From NCBI GenBank assembly GCA_034638255.1, contig JAWPGT010000034.1, positions 124,001 through 188,000 of the forward strand: a stretch of DNA of 64,000 bases. Reading direction: 5' to 3'. Both the position numbers and the translations under genes were made by a program. Under the pieces are notes generated by a model. The model made no database searches. It was not told where the DNA came from and saw nothing but the letters and a program-made list of their open reading frames with translations. Every line of letters begins with the position of its first letter. Within the stretch, counting starts at the first letter, position 1. Of this stretch, positions 34,601 to 46,697 are shown piece by piece. This DNA comes from Coprinus comatus (lineage: Eukaryota; Basidiomycota; Agaricomycetes; Agaricales; Agaricaceae).

Positions 34601-36062
34601 GGTATAAGTGTAATCTCGGGACCGATATTTTCGGACTTTCACTAAAGAGACGCGAAGAATTTGCAAAGTTCAAAATAGCGTGGTACATAGTAGATGCCTT
34701 CCCGTAGGACTTAGAAATGCAGATTCCCCTTCAAACCTTGTTTGTTCCGGAGACTCCCGATATTTAATCTAGAATTCTAAACCGTAGGAACTACAAATCA
34801 TGATAACTATATTTAGTAGCTGTATGATTTCTATCAATAATGGGCTATAGAAAATGTTGTTATACCCGTCCTTCTTTCAACATTTATTTTCACTAGACAA
34901 TTGGTAATTCATTGGCAGCTCAAGTGGGCTCGAATTTGTATTTTTCCCCAGTGATGTTGCAAATTTGTGGTGTTGAGTTGACATATGGAGTTGCGGACTT
35001 TCAAAAATAAAGTTTGAGGACGGTTTGAAGCTCAAGAAACATCTAGAGAGAGCCTCCTCTAGATTAAAGTTTGGAAATGCATCTTTTTTATTATGCGAAA
35101 TATCTCTAGCCTATTATGAGACACGGAGTAATCGGCATGTCAATGCATTTGGGTCTGAGGACAAAATCTGTGTTTATAAATCCTACGGGATGGCGTTCAG
35201 TGTCCGCTTTTGTCCAGATATGGGCACGTAGAGCTACCCATTTTTGTAGTGTTGGTAATGTAAAATAAATAAATTGAATTTCACACTGATCAAACTTGCA
35301 CATGGTGTACAATGCAAAGTACCCACAGATCTCAGTTCGGAGAGCCGCGGTAACTTTTATGAGTGCCTTGAGTGGCACAAAGATGTTACCTCCATAATAA
35401 ACACTGAATTCTTGACCTCGCAAGACCACAAATGCCCGAGAGAAGCGTTGTAGATTGAAAATAAAATCAGCTTAACGCGACCAAAGCAAATTATTATTCC
35501 AACAAGTTACAAGCTCACTTTTATGGATTGCGACCATGTGAGTAACTCGAGGTGTGCATTTTCCCGAGATTTCTCATTCCAAAGCTTCGGAGAGCTCCAT
35601 CCAGACAGTTGAGAATTGCTATATGGAATCAGGTGTTGGAGATTATAGCCGATGAATTTATATTAACGGTGGTCTTAGCTTGCCATTTGGTCTTGTAATG
35701 CTCAATACAGTAGTTATACTTAGGTTTCTTCGGCGGTGAATTAATGCACCTTCTGCGGCCCAATCTTGGATATGAGAATCCTACTAATTTACGATGTTTC
35801 TCCATTATCCATTGTTAGGTATCCAAGGAAAATAAACATGCAATGTGCGTAGTGTGACCGAGAGAATGCAACTATTGTATACTAATGTGGTTCGAGATAG
35901 AGAAAAAGATAGTATGGGTATCGGGTATATGTAAGCAAAAGAAAGCAAATAAAAAACTAACACATTAGAAAGGGCGAAATTGAATAAGCACTGGATATAA
36001 AGAAACGAAGTTTTGAACAAATGAATTAATGCACGAATAAGATCAAATATATCAGAGAATGT
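31685..36062. other. Gene-poor region of about 4.4 kb
   Basis: No gene with a recognisable domain or coherent splice structure. Short open frames (33566-33799 +, 35025-35231 +, 35106-35429 -) look like chance. A stop-free stretch at 32079-32237 (+) of about 53 codons lacks a start and was not recognised. A hairpin lies at 32876-32906. No long terminal repeats or transposase motifs were seen, but old decayed repeats cannot be excluded. Confidence 0.45.
32876..32906. repeat. Near-perfect hairpin
   Basis: CTGGCTCCGTGGTGA is followed after two bases by TCACCACGAGCCAG, giving a 14-bp stem with one bulged C. It lies alone in a gene-poor stretch. It is not a tRNA: the loop is only two bases and there is no cloverleaf. 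Confidence 0.6.
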
Positions 36063-38027
36063 CTACCATGGTCTTAGTGGTTGATGTCGTGCGGGATGAT
36101 CAGGATAGTCTGGATACTTGGTGGATGAATCGTCTTCAACTTCATCATCACTATAACGCCTACGACTTGAGTATTCTGAACCACGTTCCTCTTCTGAAGT
36201 AGGTTCAAGGCGGATCCGGTTGGCAGCAGTCGTTAGTGGTAGCATGATGTTTGAATCCCCTTCGCGGTGGCGATGATTCGAATGAGGAGAAGAGAGGATG
36301 GAATGTGGAGTCGAAGGAGATACAGGTGAAGGTTCGCAAGTCGAAGCACTTGTCGATATATCCCCGTCATGCGACTGTTGAGACAGACTACAAGATCGAG
36401 AGTGTGAGCGAGAAATCCGGCCACGTTGCCGGTTTGCATAATCATAATATGGGTGTGATCCATGTGCATGAGAATAGGTTGGTAAGGAACTGGGGTTGGG
36501 ATGTTTGGGAGACATTTCAGCAGAGTGTCTGAGAACAAAGCGAAAAACGAGAACAGTTAAGAGGGCACTTAATGGAGGATTAAAGTGATCCCTTACAAAT
36601 AGGGTTGCGCAGCCAGAGAATGACGCCTCATCCACGTTTTTCCATTCTCGTTTTCGTTTGAGGTACATAACTGATAGCGACCTGGTACATGTGATTCATC
36701 GTCCTCTTTCAATCGTCTCAGCACAGCAGCCGAGTCCGTAGAATGAAGTCCTCTCAGATCTTCCATTGCCGAAATTGGGGGTAGAGCGTAAGGGAGACTA
36801 CTTGTTCCTTGGTCATTTGGTATAGTCCGTAGGGGAGGTAAGGTGATGTTTTCTGCATCAGGTATTAAAGAGGGTATTTCAAGAGACAATGATCCCCTGG
36901 AAGCTCTTCGAGGCGTAGTCACAGATGAATACGGCGAATATCGGTGACTATTGCCGTATTCTTGTGGTACAGACGGCCCGGATGTTGGAGGTGGCATCTG
37001 ATAGCGATGGTCTAGGCGTGAAGGTAAATATGCAGGGCCGGGAGATGGAATGGCTTGATTTGAGAGACTCGGGGTATTGGCACTAGGGGGCGTTACGACT
37101 GTCCAATTGGGGTTGCCAGTTTCTCTAGTAGGAGGTTGTGTGGTAGATACAGCGGGTTGGGTGTTTCGCCGGGTCCGTCGTCTATTATTGCCTGATGTCA
37201 CCACCTGGCCATAACCAGGTTGATCGGGTGACAAACAAGTACTAGGGAATGTAGGACTGGAGCAAGATTTATGAGCGTTAATATTAATTATGATGTTGCA
37301 TAGTGGCTCACCCGAAGAGGGGCACGAGGTCATCACGGATGGTCCATGCCACACTATGAAATGGGTTTTGTAAGAAAAAGATGCCTGTAAACACCAAAGC
37401 ACACACCGTCTGGAGAGGCGCAAAGCAACCTTTAATCACGATTGAGCGCTTATAAATATGAAAGAAGGAATATCCACTGACCTCGTAGGGCATCCATGTG
37501 CCTTGTATTTTTAGATATCCTCCGCGTACTCGTCGGATGAGGGGTGCGAGGTCCGGTTGGGAATCAATCATCTTGACAATATCAGCTACATGGAGTCAGC
37601 ACTCCAGGATGGGCAAGTGATCTCAAAAAGTTACACACCTTTGGAATTTCCCAGTGCTGTTGAAGACGATGAATACGATTTTGAAAGCAAGAATGGACAG
37701 CAAACGTACCCTTCCAGATGCCAGTCCATAGAATATAGCCATCGTCGATGTCCATCATAATCCACTGATTATTTAGAGGGTATTCATATACGGGTCTACC
37801 AAGCTTTAAGCAAACACAAACAGATTTCGAGTGAAAACCAAACGTACATGTAACCACGGGGATCATTACTGGTGATGTATCGAGCCTTCATTACTTGATG
37901 CTTTGTGCTGGTGTAAGGACGAAAGCGAGGTCCCGAAGGGGAGGGTTGAATGGGATCCTTTGTTGGGTGAGGAGATGTGTGTGGGGGGGAGGACAGAGGA
38001 ACATACCTGCAGCATACTGGAAGCCAT
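36063..38027 (-). CDS. KilA-N/APSES-domain transcription factor
   Basis: Nuclear DNA-binding regulator. The start at 38027 (MASSMLQ, first exon 38027-38007) splices in phase to GPRFRPYTSTKHQVMKARYI. The APSES/KilA-N domain is encoded over about seven small exons: TSNDPRGYM, VYEYPLNNQWIMMDIDDGYI with LWTGIWK, ALGNSKADIVKMIDSQPDLA, IRRVRGGYLKIQGTWMPYEV, ALRLSRRVAWTIRDDLVPLFG and PTFPSTCLSPDQPGYG. One of these, ALGNSKA, is a short exon of about 18 nt, and the next (VALRLSRR) is about 23 nt. The rest is a Pro/Ser-rich disordered region with ISAMEDLRGL and a C-terminal His/Ser/Arg-rich tail ending at TAG 36063. It is not clearly StuA or Mbp1 (no ankyrin repeats); it resembles the basidiomycete Xbp1-like group. 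Targets unknown. Confidence 0.82.
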
Positions 38028-40546
38028 GGCTAGAAAGGGGAAAAGAAAAAAGGAGAAGTTGTTTAAGTAGGTTCAGAGAAGCGGGGTAGAAACCGGCATT
38101 GGGTAGTTGACGTCAAGCAGGGATTAGGCGGAATGGTTTGTTTTCAGTTTGTTTCCGAGGGCTTACATTTAATCCAATCTGTGCGTAAGTACGTGCCTGA
38201 TATATCCTTGGCTCACTTCGGAATACCGCCGTAAGGATAATGACAAACCCAGAGCAGATCATATACTAATTGGTTCCTGTTGCCTTATTCGGTTTCTGAC
38301 AGCGGCCGCCAGCTCGAGGTTCAAATGTTCATGTCCATGACGACCCATCGTGAACCTGAATCATAGCGGCTGTTAGACTTTATTTCGCGTGGTCCAAATT
38401 AGTGCCCGGTTCATATATTCAGGCCATTTTCTCCTAAGCAAATATCACAGGAAACCTTTTAACCTCACCCATATCCCTTCCCCCCAGAATCCCCCAGAAT
38501 CCCGACCAGTTCGTCTGAGACCGAAGCGGCCGGTAGGCTGGTTTCGAGATTTATCCCCTTTAGGACGTGTATATCGCTCGACCAAAAATGGCAGTTCCTC
38601 GATCATAGTGACGATATCGTGTTGTTCCTGAGAAGCAGCTTCGATCTCGACCTCGAACGTCACGAGGCGTCGTGCGAAATACCCCGCCCATGACAACAGC
38701 ATTTACAACGACCGCCCTTATCGCGCTCGGTACCGAATTAATCCTCTCTATGTTTGTTGTGCATGTAGCGAGATCATTCCGTAGAAACATATCAACATCT
38801 AAACAAATCAAATGGACGTATAAAATGAGCTTGTGTGAAGATCCGATACACCACAAATTGTGGTGTAGACTCTCCGACACACATCATCAATAAAAGTAAT
38901 AACGGTCCTGTCCGTACGACACGCACGGTGTGCTTAGATACTTCTAATATTGGAACAAATAGTTGAACCACAACTTCAACAAAGCTAGTGGCCTTGATTT
39001 ATGTGCAAGATCAAAATACTTAGATCAAAAAATAGGTACATTACAAGGAGTTTCCGAAGCCCCGTTGTGGCCTATTGTGGCAGCTGCTCAAAATGCTTAC
39101 TTAGTAGCATGATCAGAGTCTCAGGCTTGAATACTCAGAAAAAAATGATGGAGCCGCAGTCCCAACCCCGTGTCATACTTGGTCAGGGAAGAACATATTG
39201 GTGTCGTCGGACGTGGAATTAAATTTCATATACTTAAGAGGAATTTTTCTCCACTGAGCGCTCCTCATTGGCATCCGTGTCTGAGAAATTTTACTAATAG
39301 TCGAACTCGGTGCCAGGCCGCTAAACCGTCGGATGATGCAAGGGCTAAATGTTGGGGTCGTTGATAGAATATGATGACCAGCGTCGATCAGGGCAATTAC
39401 TGAATAAACGAGGAATATGCCACTCTGACTGAAATGGTTGATAGAACTTGTAGATAGCCTCCAAGGAGCTACCAATGAATGTATATAATTTAGCCGTCTA
39501 GACGCATGCTTTTTCTACCCGTCGCATAGAGCTCAGTGGCAGAATTCTGCTTTTTTCCAGTTCACTTTTTGATAACGGATAACTAGACAATTCATTTCTT
39601 GAGATGATCATTTTATAAATTCACCACGGGACCAGCCGTACACTATATATGTTTGAGATATATTATGGCACTGAGTAATCCGTTGAACTTAGAGACTGAG
39701 CTTGGATTTTCTGTAAATCAATAATCGTCTGGTTAATGATTTTAAAATAAATATGACGGACATTCGGTCCGCGTCAACAGGGCCGGTCCGAAATAAATAC
39801 TCCTATATATAATTTATCAGCACTCAATCAACACTTGAGATCAGTGACACTCGAGTACTCATCAATGTGTTCTCGTAACTGGATTCTAGTAGCTTTGATC
39901 TTATTGCAAGCGTGTCTAGGATGAATTAATCACGTACAAGCATAGAGTAACATCGCCACACAGCTGGGGCTTACGATCCATAGCAGCAACTTAGTTACTT
40001 ATGTACTACACAAATACTACATAACTCGTCTCTGTTCTCCGCATGGCCTAACCTATGTTATTGAAAAGTGTTATTTCTACAATCGATTACCCTCGTAGAG
40101 CATAGGATCCACCTCAATTTTAATCAATCAAAGTAAAAATTCCTCGACATTGGACACACGGAAGTTGACGTCGAGAATTACAAGTTATTTTCCATCCCGC
40201 GAAGTTTTTTTTACATATGTAGTTCACAAAAAGATCTTCGTGTGATGTATTCACGCGGTGTTAGTGGCGCACCCATCATAATAACCCTGTGGGACATAAT
40301 AAGGGTTCAGACCTATTCGGATTCATTCAACAAAAGAGTAACGTATAGCTCGAATACCGAAATAGAAAAACCACCGTGACATGTCCTATGCCAGAAAAAA
40401 AAACTCTCATTTTTGCCCACAGCATGTCAAGCTTGCGAGAAGGCATCTCCTGGAGATAGGAATGCCTCTCCGCCCACGATATCTCGGTTAAGGATAGTCC
40501 TCGGATATGATTTTTTTTACAGGTTTGGAAGTTATTGACCTGGGAT
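38028..40546. other. Gene-poor region of about 2.5 kb
   Basis: Holds the promoter of the APSES gene at its left end. Open frames at 38672-38893 (+), 39173-39475 (-) and 40327-40617 (-) have no recognisable features; the last overlaps the 3' end of the PTPA gene in another frame. A 19-codon signal-peptide-like frame (MCSRNWILVALILLQACLG, at about 39865) preceded by a TATATATAA box at about 39810 may be a broken secreted-protein gene. No repeat recognised. Confidence 0.4.
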
Positions 40547-41877
40547 TTACCAGGGAGCTTTTGTAGACGAGTAGTGCTCGGAAGGAGCATGTCCGGTATA
40601 TCTTGTAGAACCGACACGTCCAGAAGTTGTAGCCGTAGTTAAATGTGTGGAAGATGAAGTTACTGTGGGCGGGGTAACGACAGAAGCTGCTGGCTGTGAA
40701 CAGGATCGTTCCCACTCCAAAAGTCCGCCTAACGGAATATGCTGTACAACAACACGTTTCCCTAGTACTTCGGCCTGAACGAGGCAATTAGAACCTGGGT
40801 GCTTTGACAGATCATGTTACAAATATAAATTCACGTACTCTATACATTTTGAAAAGACCTGAGTTCACTTTCCCCCAGCTCAATACTCCTGTTGCTATAG
40901 AGTGTAATTGTGAGGAGTGTTCATGAAATGGTCCTCGCTTCACTTCATGGATTCGCATTATGGTCATAAAATATAGATTAGTTGGGGGTAGTTGAGGATG
41001 GAGGACAACTGATGGAGCTATAGCGGTCTGATCTACAATATCTCTCAATTAGTTTCCGGTTATATAGTTTATGCAGTACCGTGAGTACCTCGTAACTGGC
41101 CACTGCCAAAAATATATGGGAGGAAACAGTAGTCATCTAACCCCCAAACACCATGACTTCCAGCGGGTTCTAACTTGTACACATCTTGCAATCTCCAACA
41201 TAGGCGGAGATAACGAAGGAAAACGATCAAAACTATTTGACGTTCTTCATCTTGTGTTGATTCAAAGAATCCTACGAGTGTTAAACAAAGCAAGAAGAGA
41301 CCAAAAGATGCTTCATGTCCAGTACCATAGTCCATGCGAGTGAAGGAGCCGAATGCTGCGATGAGGTAGGGCTTAATATATGGTATTAGAATTTTATGGT
41401 CGGCTGGGAGTAGCCGTTCAAGAACTTCAGCAACTCTCTGAAACGAGATATGAATATACTACTACATTCGGAGAGAAAATAAAAAAATATACCTCTTCTA
41501 GTCTGGCACCCCACGCACGAAATGCTATATTTCCAAAACGCTGTGGCGTTTCTAACGGAGGGATTTCAGATATCCAGCTGTCTAATGTATCAAGCAATTC
41601 CACTGTCTTGGCAATTGACTGGTACGTATTTTAATCGATGATGAAAGATCAAGTTCATGCTACCTACCTCCTTTGCATTACTTGGCTCCCATGGTAAATA
41701 CACACCTGTTACAGCTTCGTTCAAACGACGCAGGAACAAGTCGTAGTCATGGTATGCTCGACAATTCTGCCATTTTTCAACGTCTTCTTCTGTTTTGATT
41801 ACCAGTCGGGGTAAATCTCCTAGCCTAGAGAAATTATCCCGGTCGATCTTGGCTAATGTTGGTAGCACTGTGGTCAT
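40547..41877 (-). CDS. Serine/threonine-protein phosphatase 2A activator (PTPA, Rrd1/Rrd2 family)
   Basis: Peptidyl-prolyl isomerase-like activator that helps form active PP2A and related phosphatases, in cytosol and nucleus. About seven exons join from ATG 41877 (MTTVLPTLAKIDRDNF). Diagnostic blocks in order are YHDYDLFLRRLNEAVTG, IPPLETPQRFGNIAFRAWG, YLIAAFGSFTRMDYGTGHEA, LQDVYKLEPAGSHGVWGLDD with YCFLPYIFGSGQL, NLYFMTIMRIHEVKRGPFHE, and GKVNSGLFKMYRVREFI followed by EVLGKRVVVQHIPLGGLL. The conserved DYGTGHE and WGLDDY motifs of the PTPA active cleft are intact. The C terminus after LLEWERSC is a Ser/Thr-rich extension of about 50 residues, as in other fungal Rrd1 proteins. Start is about 180 bp from the divergent Ku70 gene. 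Confidence 0.88.
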
Positions 41878-42058
41878 TGAGTTATCTGTCTGTGAGTGAG
41901 TTCCGGAATCCGGATCCGATCAGATTCACAAGACCGACGTGACTTTGCGTGACAGTGTTGTGTGACTCATCGCGTTAGGCGTCATAATCTTCAATTGTGT
42001 GGTGTTGTTCACTTCTAACCGCGACTTTTCCTGAACCTACTTCGTATAACACATCAAA

Positions 42059-45000
42059 ATGCCACCTTATGACGACTGGAATAAGATCGATGAAGAGGAA
42101 GAAGAAGAGCTTCTGGATAGTTCTGTATGTTCATTCACTCATTGCGATTCTTAGCCGGCTCACTGTGGCCAGTTCTTCGACGGCAAGAGAGACGTGATTC
42201 TGTTTTGCATAGACTGTTCTAAATCTATGTTTGAGCTATATGACGACCCGAACTATGAAGATGTCAAGACTTGTCATTTTTACAGTGCCTTGGATGCCGC
42301 GATGCAAATACAGAAGAGAAAGATTGTTGTAGGTCCAAATGACTGTGTTGGGATTCTACTATATAATACAGTGAGACTACACAATCCCTCCTCAAAAATT
42401 ACACAAGTAACACGTACCATTCGAATCTCTGAAGAGTCGTAAAGCGGAAAATACTCGATCCGATTTTTCTGAACTCAAACGAGGAACCTTTGTCTACCAA
42501 CCAATTTCTCCTTTGAGCGCACCCAAAATTCAAGAGTTGATTCAGCTTCTTGATGGTTCGTATACAACAACCGCCTTTTACAAGGAAAATATTTTTAAAG
42601 TCTCGAATTAAGCTGCCCGGGAAGATCCTGAGTCACTCCGAGAAGCATTTCCTCCTGTGGGCGGAAATGCAGTTCCTATGGGTGATGTTTTCACCAGTTG
42701 CAATTGGACTTTGCGTGATGGGTTAGTTCACTCTTTGTTTCGCTTAATAATCTATCCATTCAAAGTTGGATTTAGGGCACCGAAGACGGCCATCAAGCGC
42801 GTATTTCTTATCACCAATGAGGATGATCCGCACCCTGGTTCTGGAAACAAGCAATTGGTTATTTCTGCGCGAACAACTCTTGATGTTTGTTGAGAAGTAT
42901 TTTTGTTCGATTGCTTTTTTTTATTTACTGATCAGGCACCAGGACCTTATTCAAGCGGGTGTTTCTGTGGAACCATTTTTTATCAGTACTGAAGAGAAAC
43001 CATTTGAGCTTGACACATTCTATTCTGTAAGTCCCACTTTGTCAAGTTATGCAGAACAAGTAGTATTCTAATCGGTCTGTTAGAAAATTCTCTTGCCGAC
43101 CAACCTTGAGGATGAAGAAGAACTTGCTGAAAATTCTTCCATGCTACCCGAGTCTATCTCCATTTCTCGTATCGAGGAAATGTTAAATCAAATGCGAATT
43201 CACGAGGTCCCTAAACGAACCCAATTTAGTATACCCTTCGTGTTTGGTGAAGGCCTCATAATAGGAGTGAAAGGGTGAGTGATAAATTATTATTCAAGTC
43301 CTTTTCGGTTGACTATGGTTCACTTTGAAAGATATGGTTTAGTTACTGAACAGAAAAAAGGATCATACAAGTATTTCGCTGATCTCGGTGATCGTATGGA
43401 GGTTGCCATCTCACGAACTGTCTATGTAGATGAGGTACAGTGTGGCGTTCACGTGGTTTGGCGCATACTTAAACTCACCGTTACCGTTGTTAGGACCGTC
43501 AAGCCGATGTTGACAGGGAAAAAATTGTTTTCGGAGCAGATCAGGGAGGGTCTTCCAACGCCGACGAAGAAGACGGAGATGTGCTGACCCTAGGGTATGG
43601 AGTAAGGACGGCAAGAATGAATCAACAGGTGGGTATTTTTAGTGGGAACTTGGGAGTCGACTGTGGATCACTGACAAATAATAGCCATTCTATACGGCTG
43701 ATGAAATCAAATCATTCAGGACGATGGGGCTTGAACCTGGTAAATCGTGGTTTCCCTTTTGTTTAAAATTCAATTCTGATGAAAACCCAGGTATTAAACT
43801 TCTCGGGTTCAAGGATAAAGACGAGTTGCGATTTGAAGATAATATTAAACATTCTCAATTCATCTATCCAGATGAGATGGTGGGTAGTTTTGTCTACAAA
43901 TTGTTATTTTTGACTTCATCCATGAGGCACAGGCATACTCGGGTAGTAAGCGAGTGTTCAGTGCTCTGTTGAAGTCCATGGTAAAGAAGAAGAAAATTGG
44001 ACTCGCGTTGACTCTCACCCGACGTAATGCCACCCCAGTATTTTGTGTACTTCTTCCCCAGGTTTGTTTTGAACATTGTATTGTATATTCCCTTGACATT
44101 CAATCCACTTGTAGGAGGAACATGTGGATGAAAATGGGCTTATCGAGCCGCCTGGTATACACTTAATTCCTTTGCCTTTTGCTGACGATATAAGGTCTGC
44201 ACCTATAAGTGAAGCCTTCAGAGGTACTGCAGTTCTCTTGATAGGTAATTTTGAAACTTCAACAACTGACTCGTTCTCCATCACAGCTTCCGACGATCTG
44301 AAAGATAGGGCTCGCGCTTGGATCGATAAGCTCAGTGTCAAAAACGGATCCTATCCACCTGATTCGTATCCCAATCCCGGTAATCAATCACGTTTCGCTT
44401 TTTGCTTGGGTGCCCTTTTTTAACACGGTCATGGGTGCTTGTTGTCTGTGTTTAGCGCTTGCGTATCACAATGCTCAATTGCAAGCCAGTGCTTTCCGAG
44501 AAGAATTTGATGCTGATTCTTTCGAGGATTTGACTGAACCTAAGATTGATAAGATTCACCTTGTGAGTCTTTTATGTTCTCGATTGAATAGGAACCATGG
44601 TCTCTCTCCTTTTACTCACATGCTACGTGTTTCTGTTTCCAGCGAGCTGGGAAACTGATGAAGCAATGGAAACTTGACTTGATCAATGATGACACGGCAA
44701 ACATCGTTATTCCTACGACTGGCTCCAAACGTAAAGCGGTTCGTTTTTCGAATTCCACCTTCCCTGTCAGACATGGTAAATAACGACATCTGGTAGGAGA
44801 CAATCGTGGACGAGGCCGAGATTCGGAGCAAGTATGAAGCAGGTGCATTAAGCAAGGTCAGCTGACGGCCTATTTCTTCCTCTGATCGACTAACAGTGCT
44901 CGTAGTTAAGAGTTGATCAGCTTAAGGTAAACAGAGATGCTAAACACACGTTGAAAACTGTTTCATTTTTTTTTATCCCTGTAGGAATTCCTCAAATCAA

Positions 45001-45071
45001 AGAGTGAATCCGTGGCTGGCAAGAAGGCCGATCTGATAGACCGTGTCACGGATTGGCTCGACTCCCATTAA
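42059..45071 (+). CDS. KU70: Ku70, DNA end-binding subunit of non-homologous end joining
   Basis: Large subunit partner of Ku80, acting in the nucleus on double-strand breaks and telomeres. The start at 42059 (MPPYDDWNKIDEEEEEE) gives the usual acidic N terminus. The vWA domain follows (DVILFCIDCSKSM, VGILLYNT), then SAPKIQELIQLL, and FLITNEDDPHPG. The Ku core includes LDTFYSKILLP, RTQFSIPFVFGEGLIIGVKG, TARMNQQPFYTADEIKSFRT, GIKLLGFKDKDELRFEDNIK, KRVFSALLKSMVKKKKIGLA and GIHLIPLPFADDIR. The C terminus has TIVDEAEIRSKYEAGALSK and a SAP motif (LRVDQLKEFLKSKSESVAGK) ending at TAA 45071. About 15 exons, all joinable. One junction (NT to SRKAENTR) uses an acceptor CTCTGAAG at about 42451; without it a stop would appear. 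Divergent from PTPA. Confidence 0.93.
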
Positions 45072-46697
45072 GAACATGCCTGTCCAGGTGACAATATCCG
45101 TTTTGGATATCCTTCGCTCTCGTCAATTACTCTTCTTCGAAGATGTCCGTCCCACTAACCCATGTGTGACCCCTTTGTATACCCATTTTCGTGCTTTTTT
45201 GATCCACAATCGATGTCTGAGGTTATGGATTCACAACATATCCCTTGTTTGCGTCTTTAACCTGCTTGTTTTAAACCATTGCCCTCGGAGTTACGACGAT
45301 TGCGGTTGCTTTTAGGGAGCTCTTCCTTCATCCCCTATACTTAAAGCGTACATATACATAAGTCAGTTCTTCTCGTGTCTGTCAAGGCCTGATTCCCTGA
45401 ACCCTAGTGTGAGTAAATTAACGAAAGATATGGTTTGGCGGTTTGTGGCAGTTAGATGATTGCTCTGGTAACTGTTAACAACGAGTATAGAACATTCTTA
45501 ACAGAAAAGACCATCAATGGACACTGGACAATCTCGATCATTTCATTCCCAAATAGTTGGGATCCTATCTTTTTATTGACGAGATTCTTGCTGATTTTTT
45601 CCATTGAAAAACTTAAGTTCTTCTAGGTTCTTCTCCACTCTGGGGACGCACACATAGCGACTCTCCGTGAAAATATTGCACGGTCGTCGGATATTCCTTT
45701 GACCTGCCAATGACCTGGGCGTCCCTGCTGTTTATTTTCATCGGGGTGGTTTGGATCTCTTTGGAATTAAGGGCAATAATTAATTAACAAAAGCTCGGCT
45801 ACGGTTCAACGTTCAACAATGGCTGTGTGCTCTTTTTGCATGAACGTTCATCTCTTGGAAGTTCCAGACCCTCGTCGGTTGTCACAAGGAGTTGAACGTA
45901 TTCATATTTTGACGGATTACCTTTAGGGACGTCCTTTCTAGGCAATAGTTTTTGAATTCCAGACTGTAAAAATAGGGTGCTATAATGCTAGGGTCGGCTC
46001 GCTAACAGAACTGAGTTCAAACTTCAAAGAAACGGTTAACATAAGTATCTCGGAATATATTCCAGAACGTAAATTCACTTATCTCATTTATCGCATTACT
46101 ACTACTGAGGGCTCAGTTTTTAAATGAGCATGCATTTAGCGAGCGATGAACTTGCTAGCCGAACCCTAGAAGTACTTCTTCTACTCTTCAATCATTTATT
46201 TTTCCTGAGCTTGAAAACGAATATTTATTAAGATGAGTCTTGTGCCAAATATGTATACCGGAGCCCACTTGCTGTAAGTATATATTACTCAACATTCAAA
46301 TAATTTCGTACATATGTTTAGCGTTGCGATGGTTTTTGTTGAGTTATTCGACCCTGATTTTTGATCGTTCCTCAAATCTCCTTCGCGACCGGTTGGGACC
46401 AAGGTTGGTGCGAGATTCGTTCAATTTTGTACACGCAGCTATATGTAGTAAGTGTCAAGAAGTACAGAAACATTCCATCAATACAACTGTTTAGAAGTAT
46501 GTATATAAAGCGGAAATCTTTCGTTTAGGGAGAACGAACTCCATGTGTCCCATGTGATGCAAAGTACATAAACTGTATATTCTACAGACAACTCACCGTT
46601 GCCGGTGTAAATCCGTATAAGAAACGAAGAGGCACCTATATATCGCAGCCTATTGCCACATCATCCGAGATTTCGAATTCTATCATCGTAATTCATT
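45072..46697. other. Gene-poor region between Ku70 and the F-box-like gene
   Basis: The first part is the Ku70 3' region. No gene supported. The open frame at 46240-46494 (+) is unrecognised and lacks a clear start context. Confidence 0.45.

Noticed and set aside
36233..36538. Second open frame overlapping the 3' part of the APSES gene
   Set aside because: It is a shadow of the His/Ser-rich tail in another frame; the tail frame has the proper splice junction and stop.
39865..39930. 19-residue signal-peptide-like frame with an upstream TATA-like box
   Set aside because: It ends at a stop immediately after the hydrophobic segment and no further exon was found; kept only as a remark.
42360..42460. 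Ku70 looked broken by a stop after RTIRISEES
   Set aside because: An intron from GTGAGA to CTCTGAAG gives NTSRKAENTR and continues the Ku frame.
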